From assembly GCA_963812505.1 (NCBI GenBank), contig CAWEVM010000010.1:62001-126000 (forward strand): a DNA stretch of 64,000 nucleotides. The letters run 5' to 3'. Position 1 is the first letter of the stretch. Every line of letters starts with the position of its first letter. Below, piece by piece: positions 33,913 through 43,413 of the stretch. The notes under the pieces are model-generated. The model saw nothing but the letters and a program-made list of their open reading frames with translations, was not told where the DNA came from and ran no database searches. The position numbers and the translations under genes were made by a program. Source of the stretch: JAMXLO01 sp963812505. Lineage in GTDB: Bacteria; Pseudomonadota; Alphaproteobacteria; Acetobacterales; Acetobacteraceae.

Positions 33913-35840
33913 GGGCGATTTACCACAGGCATCAGTCCTTCGCTGTTATGTTCGAACTCCGGCACCAGACGACCGAGCAAGGTAAGCGCGAGGCGCGACT
34001 GCCCGTTGCGGCAGGCTGCTGCGATTTCATCGATCGCGCGCCCGACGATGGCCGGATCGGCGGTCCGCGGTGATGCCATCAACAGGCCGGGAAACGCGGT
34101 CGGCACCGGCGGCTCCTTGCCGTGAAACAGCTCCTCATGCAGCTTTTCGCCGGGGCGCAGACCGGTGAAACGGATCTCCACGTCGCGCTCCGGGGTCAGC
34201 CCGGCCAGGCGAATCATCTGCCGTGCCAGATCAACGATCTTCACCGGATCGCCCATGTCGAGCACGAAGATGCCGCCCTTCTCCCCCGACGGCAGCGCGG
34301 CATCGCCCACCCCGACCACGCTCGCCTGCAGCACCAGACCCACCGCCTCGCGCACGGTCATGAAGTATCGCTGCATGTCGGGATGCGTGACGGTCAGCGG
34401 GCCGCCCCGCTCCAACTGGCGCTGGAACAGCGGCACCACGGATCCGGTGCTGCCCAGCACATTGCCGAAGCGCACGGTGATGCAGCGCATGCCGCGCCCG
34501 CTGCCGCGCGCGGCAATGTCCAGCGCCTGGCAGTACATCTCAGCCATCCGCTTCGAGGCGCCCATCACCGAGGTCGGGTTGACCGCCTTGTCGGTGGAGA
34601 TCAGGACCATCGCCAGCGCTCCCACACCACGTGCTGCATCGGCGACATGGCGGGTGCCGGCAACATTCGTCTGCAGGCCCTCCAGCGGATTGGCCTCGAC
34701 CATCGGCACGTGCTTCAGCGCCGCGGCGTGGAACACCAGTTCCGGCCGCCAGCGCTCGAACACATCACGCACGCGCGGCTCATCGCGAATGTCGACCAGC
34801 AGCGACTCGCGTGGAACGTGCGGGTGACGCTCGGCCAGTTCGAGATCGATCAGCCAAAGCGCGTATTCGCCGTTGTCGAGCAGAATGAGCCGCTCTGGGC
34901 CCAGGGCGGCGACCTGACGCGCCAGCTCACTGCCGATGGTGCCGCCAGCGCCGGTCACGATGACGCGCCGTCCCTGGATCAGCCGCGCCATGCCCTCACG
35001 GTCGAGCGGGACCTGCGCACGGTTCAGCAGGTCCTCGATCGCCATTGGCCGCAGTTCGAGCTGACGCGCACGGTCCGCTGTCCCGGCGGGATCGAGCGAA
35101 GTGGGCCGCGGCGCACGGCGGATCCGCATGCCGTGCCTTTCCGCCTGCTCAACCAGAATCGCCAGCGACTGCCCGGGGAGGTCTGGCGTCGCGACCACCA
35201 GCGTATCCGGCAGCCTCCCCTCGCCGCTCAGCCGCTCCAGCACCGCGTCGGCATCCCCGATCGAGCCAAGGAACGCGTGACCATGGATACGCCGCCCGGT
35301 CTGGCGGGAGCCGACCGCCAGCAGCCCCTCGACCTGCAGCGCCTGCCGCCGATCCCAGGCCAGCGCGCGCAGGAACAGGTCGATGTCCTCGGCCGCCCCC
35401 ACCACGAGCGCCGACGGGACGTCGGGGGCATAGCTGGCAGCGGGCAGACCACTGCGGCGGTGGCGCCAGCGGCGATAGACCACGCGTGGCGTCCCGAGCA
35501 GCACCAGGAGGGTCAGTGCATACACGACGGGAAAGGCGGGATTGCCCGATGCCGCGCCGGTCAGCGCAAGCACGAAGCCGAGCAGGGCGGCGCCAAGCGC
35601 GCTGGACCAGGCCACCGCAAGCAGGTCATCGATTCCGGCAAAACGCCAGAATTGCCACGGCAGCCTGAACGGCAGTCCCGCCAGCAAGAGCAACGCGGCG
35701 CCGGCGACCGGGAGCCACCATGGATGCAGCCAATCGCTCGAGGGAGTCGCCACAGCTCGCGCAAGCGGCACGGCGAGTGCCGCCAAGGCTCCGTCGATTG
35801 CGATATTCAGCGCGATTCGCATTGGCGGGCGGGCTGCCAT
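33909..35840 (-). CDS. Membrane nucleoside-diphosphate-sugar dehydratase (CapD/PglF/WbpM type)
   Basis: A 643-residue protein. Four N-terminal hydrophobic helices (about 8-125) are followed by a CoA-binding-like Rossmann fold (about 145-270). A second short-chain dehydrogenase domain has VTGAGGTIGSELARQ for NAD(P) and STDKAVNPTSVMGASKRMAE, where Met replaces the usual catalytic Tyr, as in PglF/WbpM. FGNVLGSTGSVVPLF and RFTGLRPGEKLHEEL complete the pattern. It is expected to be a UDP-GlcNAc 4,6-dehydratase at the membrane, feeding the aminotransferase encoded immediately downstream. Confidence 0.93.
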   Translation of the reverse strand: MAARPPMRIALNIAIDGALAALAVPLARAVATPSSDWLHPWWLPVAGAALLLLAGLPFRLPWQFWRFAGIDDLLAVAWSSALGAALLGFVLALTGAASGNPAFPVVYALTLLVLLGTPRVVYRRWRHRRSGLPAASYAPDVPSALVVGAAEDIDLFLRALAWDRRQALQVEGLLAVGSRQTGRRIHGHAFLGSIGDADAVLERLSGEGRLPDTLVVATPDLPGQSLAILVEQAERHGMRIRRAPRPTSLDPAGTADRARQLELRPMAIEDLLNRAQVPLDREGMARLIQGRRVIVTGAGGTIGSELARQVAALGPERLILLDNGEYALWLIDLELAERHPHVPRESLLVDIRDEPRVRDVFERWRPELVFHAAALKHVPMVEANPLEGLQTNVAGTRHVADAARGVGALAMVLISTDKAVNPTSVMGASKRMAEMYCQALDIAARGSGRGMRCITVRFGNVLGSTGSVVPLFQRQLERGGPLTVTHPDMQRYFMTVREAVGLVLQASVVGVGDAALPSGEKGGIFVLDMGDPVKIVDLARQMIRLAGLTPERDVEIRFTGLRPGEKLHEELFHGKEPPVPTAFPGLLMASPRTADPAIVGRAIDEIAAACRNGQSRLALTLLGRLVPEFEHNSEGLMPVVNRP

Positions 35841-36038
35841 GCGGTCCCTATAACGCAGCGGACCAAGCCGTCATATCCCACCGCCAGCCGGGCAACCTGA
35901 TTGCCTATCGCAATTCGACACGATTGGCCTGATAGTCACAGCCGCGTGGGCACGCCGCTTCCATCGGCGGTGCCCTCGCAACGGATCAGATCCATAAGCA
36001 CGGCCGGAACCATCCGCGCCGCGAAGGGAGCGTACCCT

Positions 36039-37385
36039 ATGCCATCGAAACACCGTGTGACTCGCCGTAACGCGCTCAAATTAGGCGCCGCCGCGACGGC
36101 GCTGCCACTGGTGCACATCCGCACCGCCGGCGCCGCCGGCAAACTGAAGCTAGCACTCTGGGATCACTGGGTGCCCACCGGCGATGCCGCCATGAAGAAG
36201 CTGGTCGATCAATGGGCCGAGAAGAACAAGGTCGAGGTGGAGCTCGACTTCCTTACCTCCATCGGCAGCAAGATCAACATCACCATGGCCGCCGAGGCCC
36301 AGGCCAAGACCGGCCATGACGTCTACGCATTCAACTCATGGACAGTCCAGCAGTTCGGCGACTCGCTCGATCCGATGGACGACGTGATGCAACGTCTCAT
36401 CGCGAAATACGGCAAGCTCGGTCACGCCTACGAGTATCTCGGGGTTGCCAACGGGCACTGGCTGGCGGTGCCGGTCGGCTGGGGCTCCGCGCCCCTGACA
36501 TCATGCGGGCGCATCAGTCTGCTGAAGAAGTTCGCCAATATCGACGTTCAGGCCTGGTACCCGGCGCATCAATCGACGCCGGAAGCGGCCAAGGACTGGA
36601 CCTACGACACTCAGCTCAAGATGGCGGAAGCGAGCTTCAAGGCTGGCTTTCCCATCGGCTTTGGCTGCGGTTCCAACAGCACCGACGCCAACCAGACCTG
36701 GGGGGCGACGTTCGGCGCCTTCGGCGCCGATCTGGTCGATGGCAACAAGAACATCACGGTGGAATCCGATAACGTGATGCAGGTCATGGAATACATCGCG
36801 AAGATGGTGAAGTTCATGCCATCCGATGCGGTGAGCTGGGACGATGCCTCGAACAACCGCGCGCTGATCTCGGGCAAGGCGGCATACATCTGGAACCCGC
36901 CCTCAGCCTGGGCGGTCGCCAAGCGCGACGCGCCCGACGTGGCGGCGGATTGCTGGACGTTTCCGAATCCGCTGGGACCGAAAGGCCGGCTGGTGCCGCA
37001 CCGACCGTATTTTTGGGGTGTCTGGTCGTTCTCGCAGAACAAGACCGCGGCCAAGGAGATCATCGAGTGGCTGTCGCAGCGCGAACAGGTCGAGACGCTG
37101 TCGGAGGCGGTTGTCGGCTATGATATTCCACCTTTTGATTCGATGTCCGATCTGCCCATCTGGGCCGACGTCGAGCCGCCGAAGGGCACAATCTACAATT
37201 ACCCCGTACGGCCATGGCACGATGCGCAATATTACGTGCCAGGCTCTTCGGCGCCGCCGGACATCGCCGTGCAGATCTGGAACCGCAACATCCAGCCCGG
37301 CATGGTGTCGCGCCTGATGTCAGGCCAATCGATCAAACAATCGATCGCCTGGGCGAAGGATGAATTGGAAGGCTTCCTTCGCTGA
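36039..37385 (+). CDS. Tat-exported ABC solute-binding protein
   Basis: A 448-residue periplasmic binding protein of the extracellular family 1 type. The ATG lies nine bases after AAGGGAG. The twin-arginine signal is HRVTRRNALKLGAAATALPL, cleaved near GAAG. The mature start reads KLKLALWDHWVP. It is the intact paralogue of the broken gene at 8407-9743. It stands alone between polysaccharide genes, with no permease or ATPase in the window. The ligand could be a sugar or polyol; Tat export suggests the protein folds, perhaps with a cofactor or disulfide, before export. Confidence 0.85.
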   Translation: MPSKHRVTRRNALKLGAAATALPLVHIRTAGAAGKLKLALWDHWVPTGDAAMKKLVDQWAEKNKVEVELDFLTSIGSKINITMAAEAQAKTGHDVYAFNSWTVQQFGDSLDPMDDVMQRLIAKYGKLGHAYEYLGVANGHWLAVPVGWGSAPLTSCGRISLLKKFANIDVQAWYPAHQSTPEAAKDWTYDTQLKMAEASFKAGFPIGFGCGSNSTDANQTWGATFGAFGADLVDGNKNITVESDNVMQVMEYIAKMVKFMPSDAVSWDDASNNRALISGKAAYIWNPPSAWAVAKRDAPDVAADCWTFPNPLGPKGRLVPHRPYFWGVWSFSQNKTAAKEIIEWLSQREQVETLSEAVVGYDIPPFDSMSDLPIWADVEPPKGTIYNYPVRPWHDAQYYVPGSSAPPDIAVQIWNRNIQPGMVSRLMSGQSIKQSIAWAKDELEGFLR

Positions 37386-37433
37386 CGACGGCCGGCCCGC
37401 GCCCGCTGGCCATCAACCACTGATCGCTGTTAT

Positions 37434-37459
37434 CGGGCTCCTCCTTCGGGAGGGGCCCG
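37434..37459 (+). promoter_or_regulatory. UUCG-loop hairpin covering the ribosome site of the next gene
   Basis: An 11-bp stem (one G-U pair) closed by C(UUCG)G, an exceptionally stable tetraloop. The 3' arm contains GGGAGGGG, the apparent ribosome-binding site for the ATG at 37461. No T tract follows, so it is not a typical terminator for the binding-protein gene. It could repress translation of the transferase gene, or protect the 3' end of the upstream mRNA. Confidence 0.6.
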
Positions 37460-37527
37460 CATGAACTCTTGTCGCCGTTCTGCGCCATCTGGCCTTTGCC
37501 ACGGGGCTGGCGCTGCTGTCCGCCGCC

Positions 37528-38517
37528 GTGGTGCAGGTGATGATCGCGGTGCGCGTGATGGATCGGCCGGACCCACGGAAAGTGCACACGCGGGATACGC
37601 CAAAGGGCGGCGGGGTCGGCGTGGTGGTGGCATTCCTGATCGGCATCGCGGTGCTTTACCGCTTCGCCGAATTCGCCCGGCTGGCCGATCCTTACTTCAC
37701 CGGCGTCATCGAGGCGTCGATGGCGATCGCCGTCGTCGCATTCCTGGACGATCTCTACGACTGGAAGTTCACCATCAAGCTTGCCGCTCAGATTTTAGCG
37801 GCCGTGGTCGCGGTATCGAGCGGCATCTACGTGGTGAACTACCGCGTGCCGTATGTCCGGCCGTTCGACATCGGTTGGCTGGCGCCGTTGTTGACGGTCC
37901 TGTGGCTGCTGTTCGCCACCAACGCGATGAATTTCATCGATGGCCTGAACGGCCTCGCTGGCGGCGTGGCGCTGATCGCGGCCGCTTTCCTCGCCGGCAT
38001 CGCGGCGGCGCATGGCGGCTGGTTCGCCTATTTCGCGGCGCTTCTGCTGGTCGCGGGTCTGGCCGGGTTTCTGCCGTTCAATTTCCCGCGCGCGCACATC
38101 TTCATGGGCGACGTGGGCAGCCAGTTCTGCGGCTTCATTCTCGCGGTCCTCGCGGTGGTGGCAAGCCGCTTCGACAACGTGGAGTTGTCGTTCCTGATAG
38201 TCCCTATGTTGTTGTCCGGTGTCCTTTTCGACGTCGCGTTCACCCTGATCCGCCGGGCGCTCTCTGGTGAACGCCTGACCGAGCCGCACCGCGGCCATCT
38301 GTATCAGGTGGCGCATCGCTCAGGCCTGCCCGCCACCGCCGTCACGCTGGTACACTGGGGTTTCGCTTGCTTCGGCGGCATCTGCGCGCTGGCGTTCGTG
38401 GCCGCTCCCACGCCGGCCAAGCCGTTCATTCCACTGCTAACGCTTCCGCCCCAGTTGTGCTGGCTTGGCTTCGTGGCGCGTCGCGCCCAGAGCGCGGGCG
38501 TCACGTGCTGGGGATGA
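37528..38517 (+). CDS. WecA/MraY-like undecaprenyl-phosphate sugar transferase
   Basis: A polytopic enzyme transferring a sugar phosphate to undecaprenyl phosphate. The open frame gives 329 residues from GTG. Motifs are MDRPDPRKVHTRDTPKGGG, FLDDLYDW (metal site), NAMNFIDGLNGLAGG and FMGDVGSQFCGF. The GTG start leaves out most of the first helix. In the same frame, 37468-37527 encodes LVAVLRHLAFATGLALLSAA, but the only well-placed ATG (37461, after GGGAGGGG) is one base out of frame. Removing one A after that ATG restores a family-like N terminus. A frameshift mutation, a sequence error or a short N terminus are all possible. Confidence 0.82.
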   Translation: MVQVMIAVRVMDRPDPRKVHTRDTPKGGGVGVVVAFLIGIAVLYRFAEFARLADPYFTGVIEASMAIAVVAFLDDLYDWKFTIKLAAQILAAVVAVSSGIYVVNYRVPYVRPFDIGWLAPLLTVLWLLFATNAMNFIDGLNGLAGGVALIAAAFLAGIAAAHGGWFAYFAALLLVAGLAGFLPFNFPRAHIFMGDVGSQFCGFILAVLAVVASRFDNVELSFLIVPMLLSGVLFDVAFTLIRRALSGERLTEPHRGHLYQVAHRSGLPATAVTLVHWGFACFGGICALAFVAAPTPAKPFIPLLTLPPQLCWLGFVARRAQSAGVTCWG

Positions 38518-38527
38518 GCTCAGGCCT

Positions 38528-38932
38528 TTATACCGTCGTCGCGGTACGCCGGCTCGGTGCCTCACTCATTGCCGAGTGTGGTGCCTTTTTCGCCGCAGTC
38601 GTGGCGTCTCCCATGATCGAGCGCAGGTCACGCAGGAAGGCGGCGCCTTTCAAGGTGCGTTGTACCAGAATGCTGCGGCGATCCAGCGGGTCCACCTTGC
38701 GCCGCGCGAAATCGAGTTCACCCAGCCGGTCGAGCGCACGGGTGATCGCCGGCTTCGAAACGTTGAGGTCGCTTGCCAGACCGCGCACAGTATGCCCGCC
38801 ATCGTGCAGGTAGCACGTCAGGAACACACCGAGCTGGCGCGCCGAAAGGTCCGGGCCGTCGCGTCGCACCAAGGCAACGACCGTTTCGCGAAGGATGCCG
38901 ACCATCTGGTCGGCCGAGGGACTGACAGCCAT
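38528..38932 (-). CDS. MarR-family regulator
   Basis: A 134-residue winged-helix protein. LSARQLGVFLTCYLHDGGHTVRGLA leads to the recognition helix in VSKPAITRALDRL, and the wing carries DPLDRRSILVQ, the MarR Asp/Arg signature. A short polar tail follows. AAGGA precedes the ATG. It is convergent with the WecA-like gene. Ligand and targets are unknown; an AT-rich palindrome lies about 47 bases upstream of the start. Confidence 0.88.
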   Translation of the reverse strand: MAVSPSADQMVGILRETVVALVRRDGPDLSARQLGVFLTCYLHDGGHTVRGLASDLNVSKPAITRALDRLGELDFARRKVDPLDRRSILVQRTLKGAAFLRDLRSIMGDATTAAKKAPHSAMSEAPSRRTATTV

Positions 38933-38978
38933 GGTCTTCCTTTCATGCTCCCGGACAGCTTTTGTTTGTGGCAGCCTT

Positions 38979-38991
38979 GATTTGTTAAATC
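38979..38991. promoter_or_regulatory. Candidate MarR operator
   Basis: GATTT-GTT-AAATC is a short perfect inverted repeat in an AT-rich stretch before the MarR start. Size and place suit autoregulation by a MarR dimer. It is inferred only from symmetry and position. Confidence 0.4.
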
Positions 38992-39082
38992 CTAAGACGC
39001 CTGAGAGTACCAGGAAACAGTTAGCCTATTCCCATTCCATTGCACGAGCGAAGTATTTTCGTATCGCTCGCGTAGACGTTAT

Positions 39083-40504
39083 TCAAGGTGCTCGATCCGG
39101 GTCCGCACCTTCAACGCGTGCCGCCAGTGCAGCGAACAACCCGCGCATCGCGTAAGCCTCACCGCCCTCCGGATGCCCAGGGGACGACTGATCGTTCCAG
39201 GCATAGAGATCAAGATGGGCCCAGGCAATACCCGAGGCAACAAATCGCTGTAGGAACAATGCCGCCGTGATCGCCCCGGCATGCGGCTTCGACGACACGT
39301 TGTTGAGATCGGCGACGGGGCTGTCCAGCCAGCGGTCGTATGGTGACCACAGCGGCAGGCGCCACAATGGATCGTGCTGCTCCTGACCATGACGCAACAA
39401 CACGTCAGCCCATGCGTCGTCATTGCAGAACATCGCGGGCAGATCAGGACCGAGCGCAACGCGGGCCGCGCCGGTCAGAGTGGCGCAATCCATCAGCAGC
39501 GTTGGTGATTCATCGCACAATTCCGCGAGGAGATCACACAGCACCAAGCGGCCTTCGGCGTCCGTGTTGCCGACCTCTACAGTCATGCCCTTGCGCGTGC
39601 GGATCACGTCCGACGGCCGCATCGCAGTACCGGAGATTGAGTTCTCCACGCAGCCAACACGCACCGCGAGCCGCACTGGAAGGTCGGCCTCCATGATCAT
39701 TCGGGCTAGCCCGAGGACAGTGGCCGCGCCGCCCATATCCTTCTTCATCCGGAGCATGCCGCTCGACGGTTTGATGTCATAACCACCGGTATCGAAACAG
39801 ACGCCCTTGCCACATAACGAAACGAGCGGCGCATCGGCATGTGCAGCACTTCCCGACCAGCGCAGGACCGCGACATGGGCAGGCCGCGCGGAGCCACGGC
39901 CAACCGCGGCCACAGTCGGATAGGCTTCAACCAGCGGCTCGCCGGAAATCACGACAACCGCGGCGCCGTAACGCTTGCCGAGCGAGGCGGCGAATTCGGC
40001 AAGCTCAGCGGGGCCCAGAAGATTAGCGGGCGTATTGATGAGGTCACGTACCATCCAGGTTGCGGCGGCGGCTGAACGGCTGCGCTGCTGCCGCTCGGGT
40101 GCCAATAGCTTCGCCGGTCCGCGTTTGACAGCCTTCAGCGCTGCATACCGATAAGCACCGAGGCAAAAGCCGAGAGTGGCGCATGCCGGATCGTAATCGC
40201 CCGCCCGCAGGCGCCAGGGCGCGCCTTCCGGCAGGCGGAATGCCAGACCGCCGAACGCGGCCGGCGACATATCGTCGCCGAGACCGAACACCGCGCCGAC
40301 AACGCCTTCATCGCCCGGCAGAAACAGCAGCTCCTGCGCAGCTGCCGTGAAGTCGAGCTGGCGAATAAAACGCGATTGCGCCGTCGGCAGGCCGTCAAGA
40401 AATGCGGCAAGCCCTGACGGTCGCACGGCATACAGCGGCCGCGTCGCGTCGGCGCTGTCGACCAGGCAATCGAGTCTCTGTTCCAGCATCGAACTCTCTC
40501 TCAT
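39083..40504 (-). CDS. Leucyl aminopeptidase family protein (M17)
   Basis: A 473-residue metallopeptidase; an internal ATG five codons in has a better GAGAG ribosome site. The M17 catalytic domain shows GKGVCFDTGGYDIKP, MKKDMGGAAT and NTDAEGRLVLCDLL, which hold the two-metal site and catalytic residues. The N-terminal domain is short and diverged, as in PepB-like alphaproteobacterial members. It removes N-terminal residues in peptide turnover. It is 12 bases downstream of htpG on the same strand, which suggests shared transcription with the chaperone. Confidence 0.9.
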   Translation of the reverse strand: MRESSMLEQRLDCLVDSADATRPLYAVRPSGLAAFLDGLPTAQSRFIRQLDFTAAAQELLFLPGDEGVVGAVFGLGDDMSPAAFGGLAFRLPEGAPWRLRAGDYDPACATLGFCLGAYRYAALKAVKRGPAKLLAPERQQRSRSAAAATWMVRDLINTPANLLGPAELAEFAASLGKRYGAAVVVISGEPLVEAYPTVAAVGRGSARPAHVAVLRWSGSAAHADAPLVSLCGKGVCFDTGGYDIKPSSGMLRMKKDMGGAATVLGLARMIMEADLPVRLAVRVGCVENSISGTAMRPSDVIRTRKGMTVEVGNTDAEGRLVLCDLLAELCDESPTLLMDCATLTGAARVALGPDLPAMFCNDDAWADVLLRHGQEQHDPLWRLPLWSPYDRWLDSPVADLNNVSSKPHAGAITAALFLQRFVASGIAWAHLDLYAWNDQSSPGHPEGGEAYAMRGLFAALAARVEGADPDRAP

Positions 40505-40516
40505 CGCATCGGCGCG

Positions 40517-42337
40517 CTAGCCCAGCGACGATCCAAGCAGCAACGTGACACGTCGTGCAAATTGTGCCGGATCGCGCGGCAGGTCGCCCTCCTGCACGCG
40601 CGCGAGATCGAGCAGCGTTCCGGCGGCATTCGCAATCAATTCGTCGTCCTGCAGCTTTCCCGCCAGCGCCTCGATCAGGCTGTGTCTCGGATTGACTTCC
40701 AATACCGGTGCCGCAGGCAGCATGGCGCGGCCCGAACGGCGTAACAGACGCTGCATCTGCAGATCGGGTCCCTTGTCGCCAGCCGCCAGCACAACCGCGC
40801 TCTCGGTCAGCCGGCCAGTCGCGCGAACGTCCGCCACCTCGTCGCCCAACGCCTTCTTCAGCGCTGCCAGCAATGGCGAGATGTCCGGCTGATCCGCATC
40901 CTTGTCGGTTTCCTCTGGTGCCTGCGTCACACTCTTCAAATGCTTTCCTTCGAAGCTATCCAGCCGTTCCGGCCAGAACGCATCGATCGGATCGGACAGC
41001 AGCAGGACCTCGATCCCCTTCGCGCGGAACCCTTCGAGTTGCGGCGAAGCGCGCAGCGAATCCGCGTTGTCGCCGGCCAGGTACCAGATCGTGTCCTGTC
41101 CCGCCTGCATCCGTGAGAGATAGTCCGGCAATGAGGTCCAACCCTCCTGCGCGGAAGACCTGAACCTCAGCAGAGGCGCGATCTCGGCGCGATGCTCGGC
41201 ATCCTCCCACGCGCCCTCCTTCAACACGGAACCAAAATTGTCCCAGAACTTGCCAAAATCCTCGGCATCCTTCGCGCGGTTCTTCAGCTCAGACAGTACA
41301 CGCCCGATCAGCGCTTTGCGGATGCGCCCGAGTACCGGCGTGGTCTGCAGCATCTCGCGCGAGACGTTCAGCGGCAGATCCTCGGTGTCCACCACGCCCT
41401 GCACGAAGCGCAGCCACGATGGCAGCAGCTCAGCTTTGTCGGTGATGAACATCCGCCGCACGTGCAGCTTCACATGCGACTCGCGATCGCCGTCGAACGG
41501 TTCGAACGGCTTCATGCCGGGCAGAAACAGCAGCGCGAAGAACTCCAGCATGCCCTCGGCGCGCCAGTGCAGCGTGGCCCATGGCGTGTCGAACAGATGG
41601 CCGAGATGCCGGTAGAACTCGTTGTACGACTGTTCGGAAATCTCCGCGCGCGGCTTGCGCCAAAGTGCGGTGCCCTCGTTGGCCGACAGGTCCTTGCCAT
41701 CGCGGGCTATCGTAATCGGCAGCGTGATGTGGTCGGCCCACTTGCGTACCACCGCCTCGAGCCGGATCGGGTCGAGGTACTCGTCGGCATCCGCCTTCAC
41801 GTGCAGCACGACGTCGGTGCCGGCGGTCTCGCGCGATGCCGGCGCGATGGTGAACTGACCGGCGCCGTCCGAGGCCCAGGTGAACGCCTCCTCGGACCCC
41901 GCCTTCCGCGACGTCACCTCCACACGGTCCGCCACCATGAAGGCGGAGTAGAACCCAACGCCGAACTGGCCGATCAGGCTGGGCCGCTCCTCGGGTTTCG
42001 CCGACGCCAGGGCCGCTCCGAATGCACGGGTGCCGGAACGGGCGATGGTGCCGAGGTTGTCGATCAGCTCCTGCCGCCCCATGCCGATGCCGTCATCGGC
42101 GATCAGCAGCGTGCGGGCGCCCTTGTCTGGCACGATGCGGATTTTGGCCTCGGTCGGCGGACCGAGTGTGGGGTCGGTCAGCGCCTCGAAACGGCGCCGG
42201 TCCATCGCATCGGCGGCATTTGCCACCAGCTCACGCAAGAAAATTTCCCGCTCGGAATACAGCGAGTGCACCACCAGATCCAGCAGCCGCCCGACCTCGG
42301 CGCCGAAATCATGCTTTTCCGCAACCGCATCGTCCAT
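40517..42337 (-). CDS. htpG: Hsp90 chaperone HtpG
   Basis: A 606-residue ATP-dependent chaperone. The GHKL ATPase domain has REIFLRELVANAADA, LLIADDGIGM, TIARSGTRAF and LIGQFGVGFYSAF. The middle domain has the conserved LNVSREMLQ. The C-terminal domain is less conserved. GGGAGGG precedes the ATG. The predicted promoter, TTGAAA-N17-CATATC, is compatible with either housekeeping or heat-shock sigma factor. Confidence 0.97.
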   Translation of the reverse strand: MDDAVAEKHDFGAEVGRLLDLVVHSLYSEREIFLRELVANAADAMDRRRFEALTDPTLGPPTEAKIRIVPDKGARTLLIADDGIGMGRQELIDNLGTIARSGTRAFGAALASAKPEERPSLIGQFGVGFYSAFMVADRVEVTSRKAGSEEAFTWASDGAGQFTIAPASRETAGTDVVLHVKADADEYLDPIRLEAVVRKWADHITLPITIARDGKDLSANEGTALWRKPRAEISEQSYNEFYRHLGHLFDTPWATLHWRAEGMLEFFALLFLPGMKPFEPFDGDRESHVKLHVRRMFITDKAELLPSWLRFVQGVVDTEDLPLNVSREMLQTTPVLGRIRKALIGRVLSELKNRAKDAEDFGKFWDNFGSVLKEGAWEDAEHRAEIAPLLRFRSSAQEGWTSLPDYLSRMQAGQDTIWYLAGDNADSLRASPQLEGFRAKGIEVLLLSDPIDAFWPERLDSFEGKHLKSVTQAPEETDKDADQPDISPLLAALKKALGDEVADVRATGRLTESAVVLAAGDKGPDLQMQRLLRRSGRAMLPAAPVLEVNPRHSLIEALAGKLQDDELIANAAGTLLDLARVQEGDLPRDPAQFARRVTLLLGSSLG

Positions 42338-42361
42338 CGCCGTACCCTCCCTGCGGGGCGC

Positions 42362-42390
42362 GATATGCGACGGATGGCCGCTTGTTTCAA
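42362..42390 (-). promoter_or_regulatory. Predicted htpG promoter
   Basis: On the minus strand, TTGAAA (42390-42385), a 17-base spacer, then CATATC (42367-42362), 24 bases before the ATG. The same arrangement with similar flanks precedes the ATP-grasp gene at 44430, which supports function. Confidence 0.5.
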
Positions 42391-42405
42391 TGTGGGGCTG
42401 ATCAC

Positions 42406-43413
42406 TCAGTCGGCCGGCCGGAAGACCAGGATGGCGGCAGCCGACCCCAGGCCCAGGAAGCCGGCGCGCGCGGCGACGAACAACTGATCGATCTGAGGCA
42501 CGAAAAGCGAGGTGCGTGCGCCCGGACTGGTCGGGATTGAACCGAGACGCTCATAGCGGCGCGCCTCCTGTAGCCAGACATCAACCGTCCCGTCACCACA
42601 ACTCACGTAGATGCGGTTTCGCTTGGCGTCGAAGAACACATCGTCGGCGTCGCCGCAGGTCGGGAGATTGGCGGTCGTGCCCCCATCGTTTGCATCGAGG
42701 ATCACCAGGCGCGGGGGACCGCGGAACGCAACAGCGATCCTGGACTGCGCGGCGTCGAACGCCATGGGAAAGTTCGCCTGAAGGTTCGGCAGCCGCCAGG
42801 TCGCGATCTGCCGTGAAGCCACCAGATCGACCACCGCGATCTGCCGTGCGTTCGGAACGTTGACGAAGGCTCGATGGTTTGCCGGCTCAAGCTGGAAGCC
42901 CTCGGGGTGAGCCTGCAGCAGGATCCGGCCGATCGGTTTGGCCGTGGTCGGATCGATCATCGCCATCCCGCCGCTGCCATAGCCCAAAACCAACAAGCCG
43001 GTGACTGCATCGAACCGGAGGTTATCCGCATCGTCGCCGAACTCGGCTTTGCCAGCCGGAACCAGATCCGCTCCACGAAACAGGCGAACCGTCCCATCGC
43101 CGCCGTTGGCGACTGCGAGCACATCAGCGCCAGGCACATAGGCGACACCTTGCGGTTCCTTGAGGCCTCCGATGCGGCGAACCGACTTTCCCTGCACAAG
43201 ATCGACGACATCGAGCGTTCCGTTGCCAAGCTCAGCCACGAACAGGCGCTGGCGCCCGAGATCGATCGCCATGTGATCGATGCGGCCAGACACATCATTG
43301 AGCGCAATCGTCCTGTCGAGCACCAACGGTTCAGCCGCCCAACTGCTCTGCGGCAGCGCGAAGAGCACGACGCCCGCAAGGAAGATCTTCGACGCCAGCA
43401 ACGTAGCATGCAT
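42406..43413 (-). CDS. Exported beta-propeller (YncE-like) protein
   Basis: A 335-residue periplasmic protein. A signal peptide (hydrophobic core IFLAGVVLFALP, cleaved near SWAAE) is followed by repeated blade motifs: DLGRQRLFVAELGNGTLDVVDL, GVAYVPGADVLAVANGGDGTV and KRNRIYVSCGDGTVDVW. This matches seven-bladed YVTN/NHL-type propellers of unknown ligand. Its ATG immediately follows the stop of the ATP-grasp gene (TGA-ATG), so translation is probably coupled. Confidence 0.82.
   Translation of the reverse strand: MHATLLASKIFLAGVVLFALPQSSWAAEPLVLDRTIALNDVSGRIDHMAIDLGRQRLFVAELGNGTLDVVDLVQGKSVRRIGGLKEPQGVAYVPGADVLAVANGGDGTVRLFRGADLVPAGKAEFGDDADNLRFDAVTGLLVLGYGSGGMAMIDPTTAKPIGRILLQAHPEGFQLEPANHRAFVNVPNARQIAVVDLVASRQIATWRLPNLQANFPMAFDAAQSRIAVAFRGPPRLVILDANDGGTTANLPTCGDADDVFFDAKRNRIYVSCGDGTVDVWLQEARRYERLGSIPTSPGARTSLFVPQIDQLFVAARAGFLGLGSAAAILVFRPAD

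Noticed and set aside
34122..35900. 592-codon open frame opposite the membrane dehydratase gene
   Set aside because: The minus-strand protein has clear domains; the plus frame has skewed composition typical of antisense of GC-rich genes.
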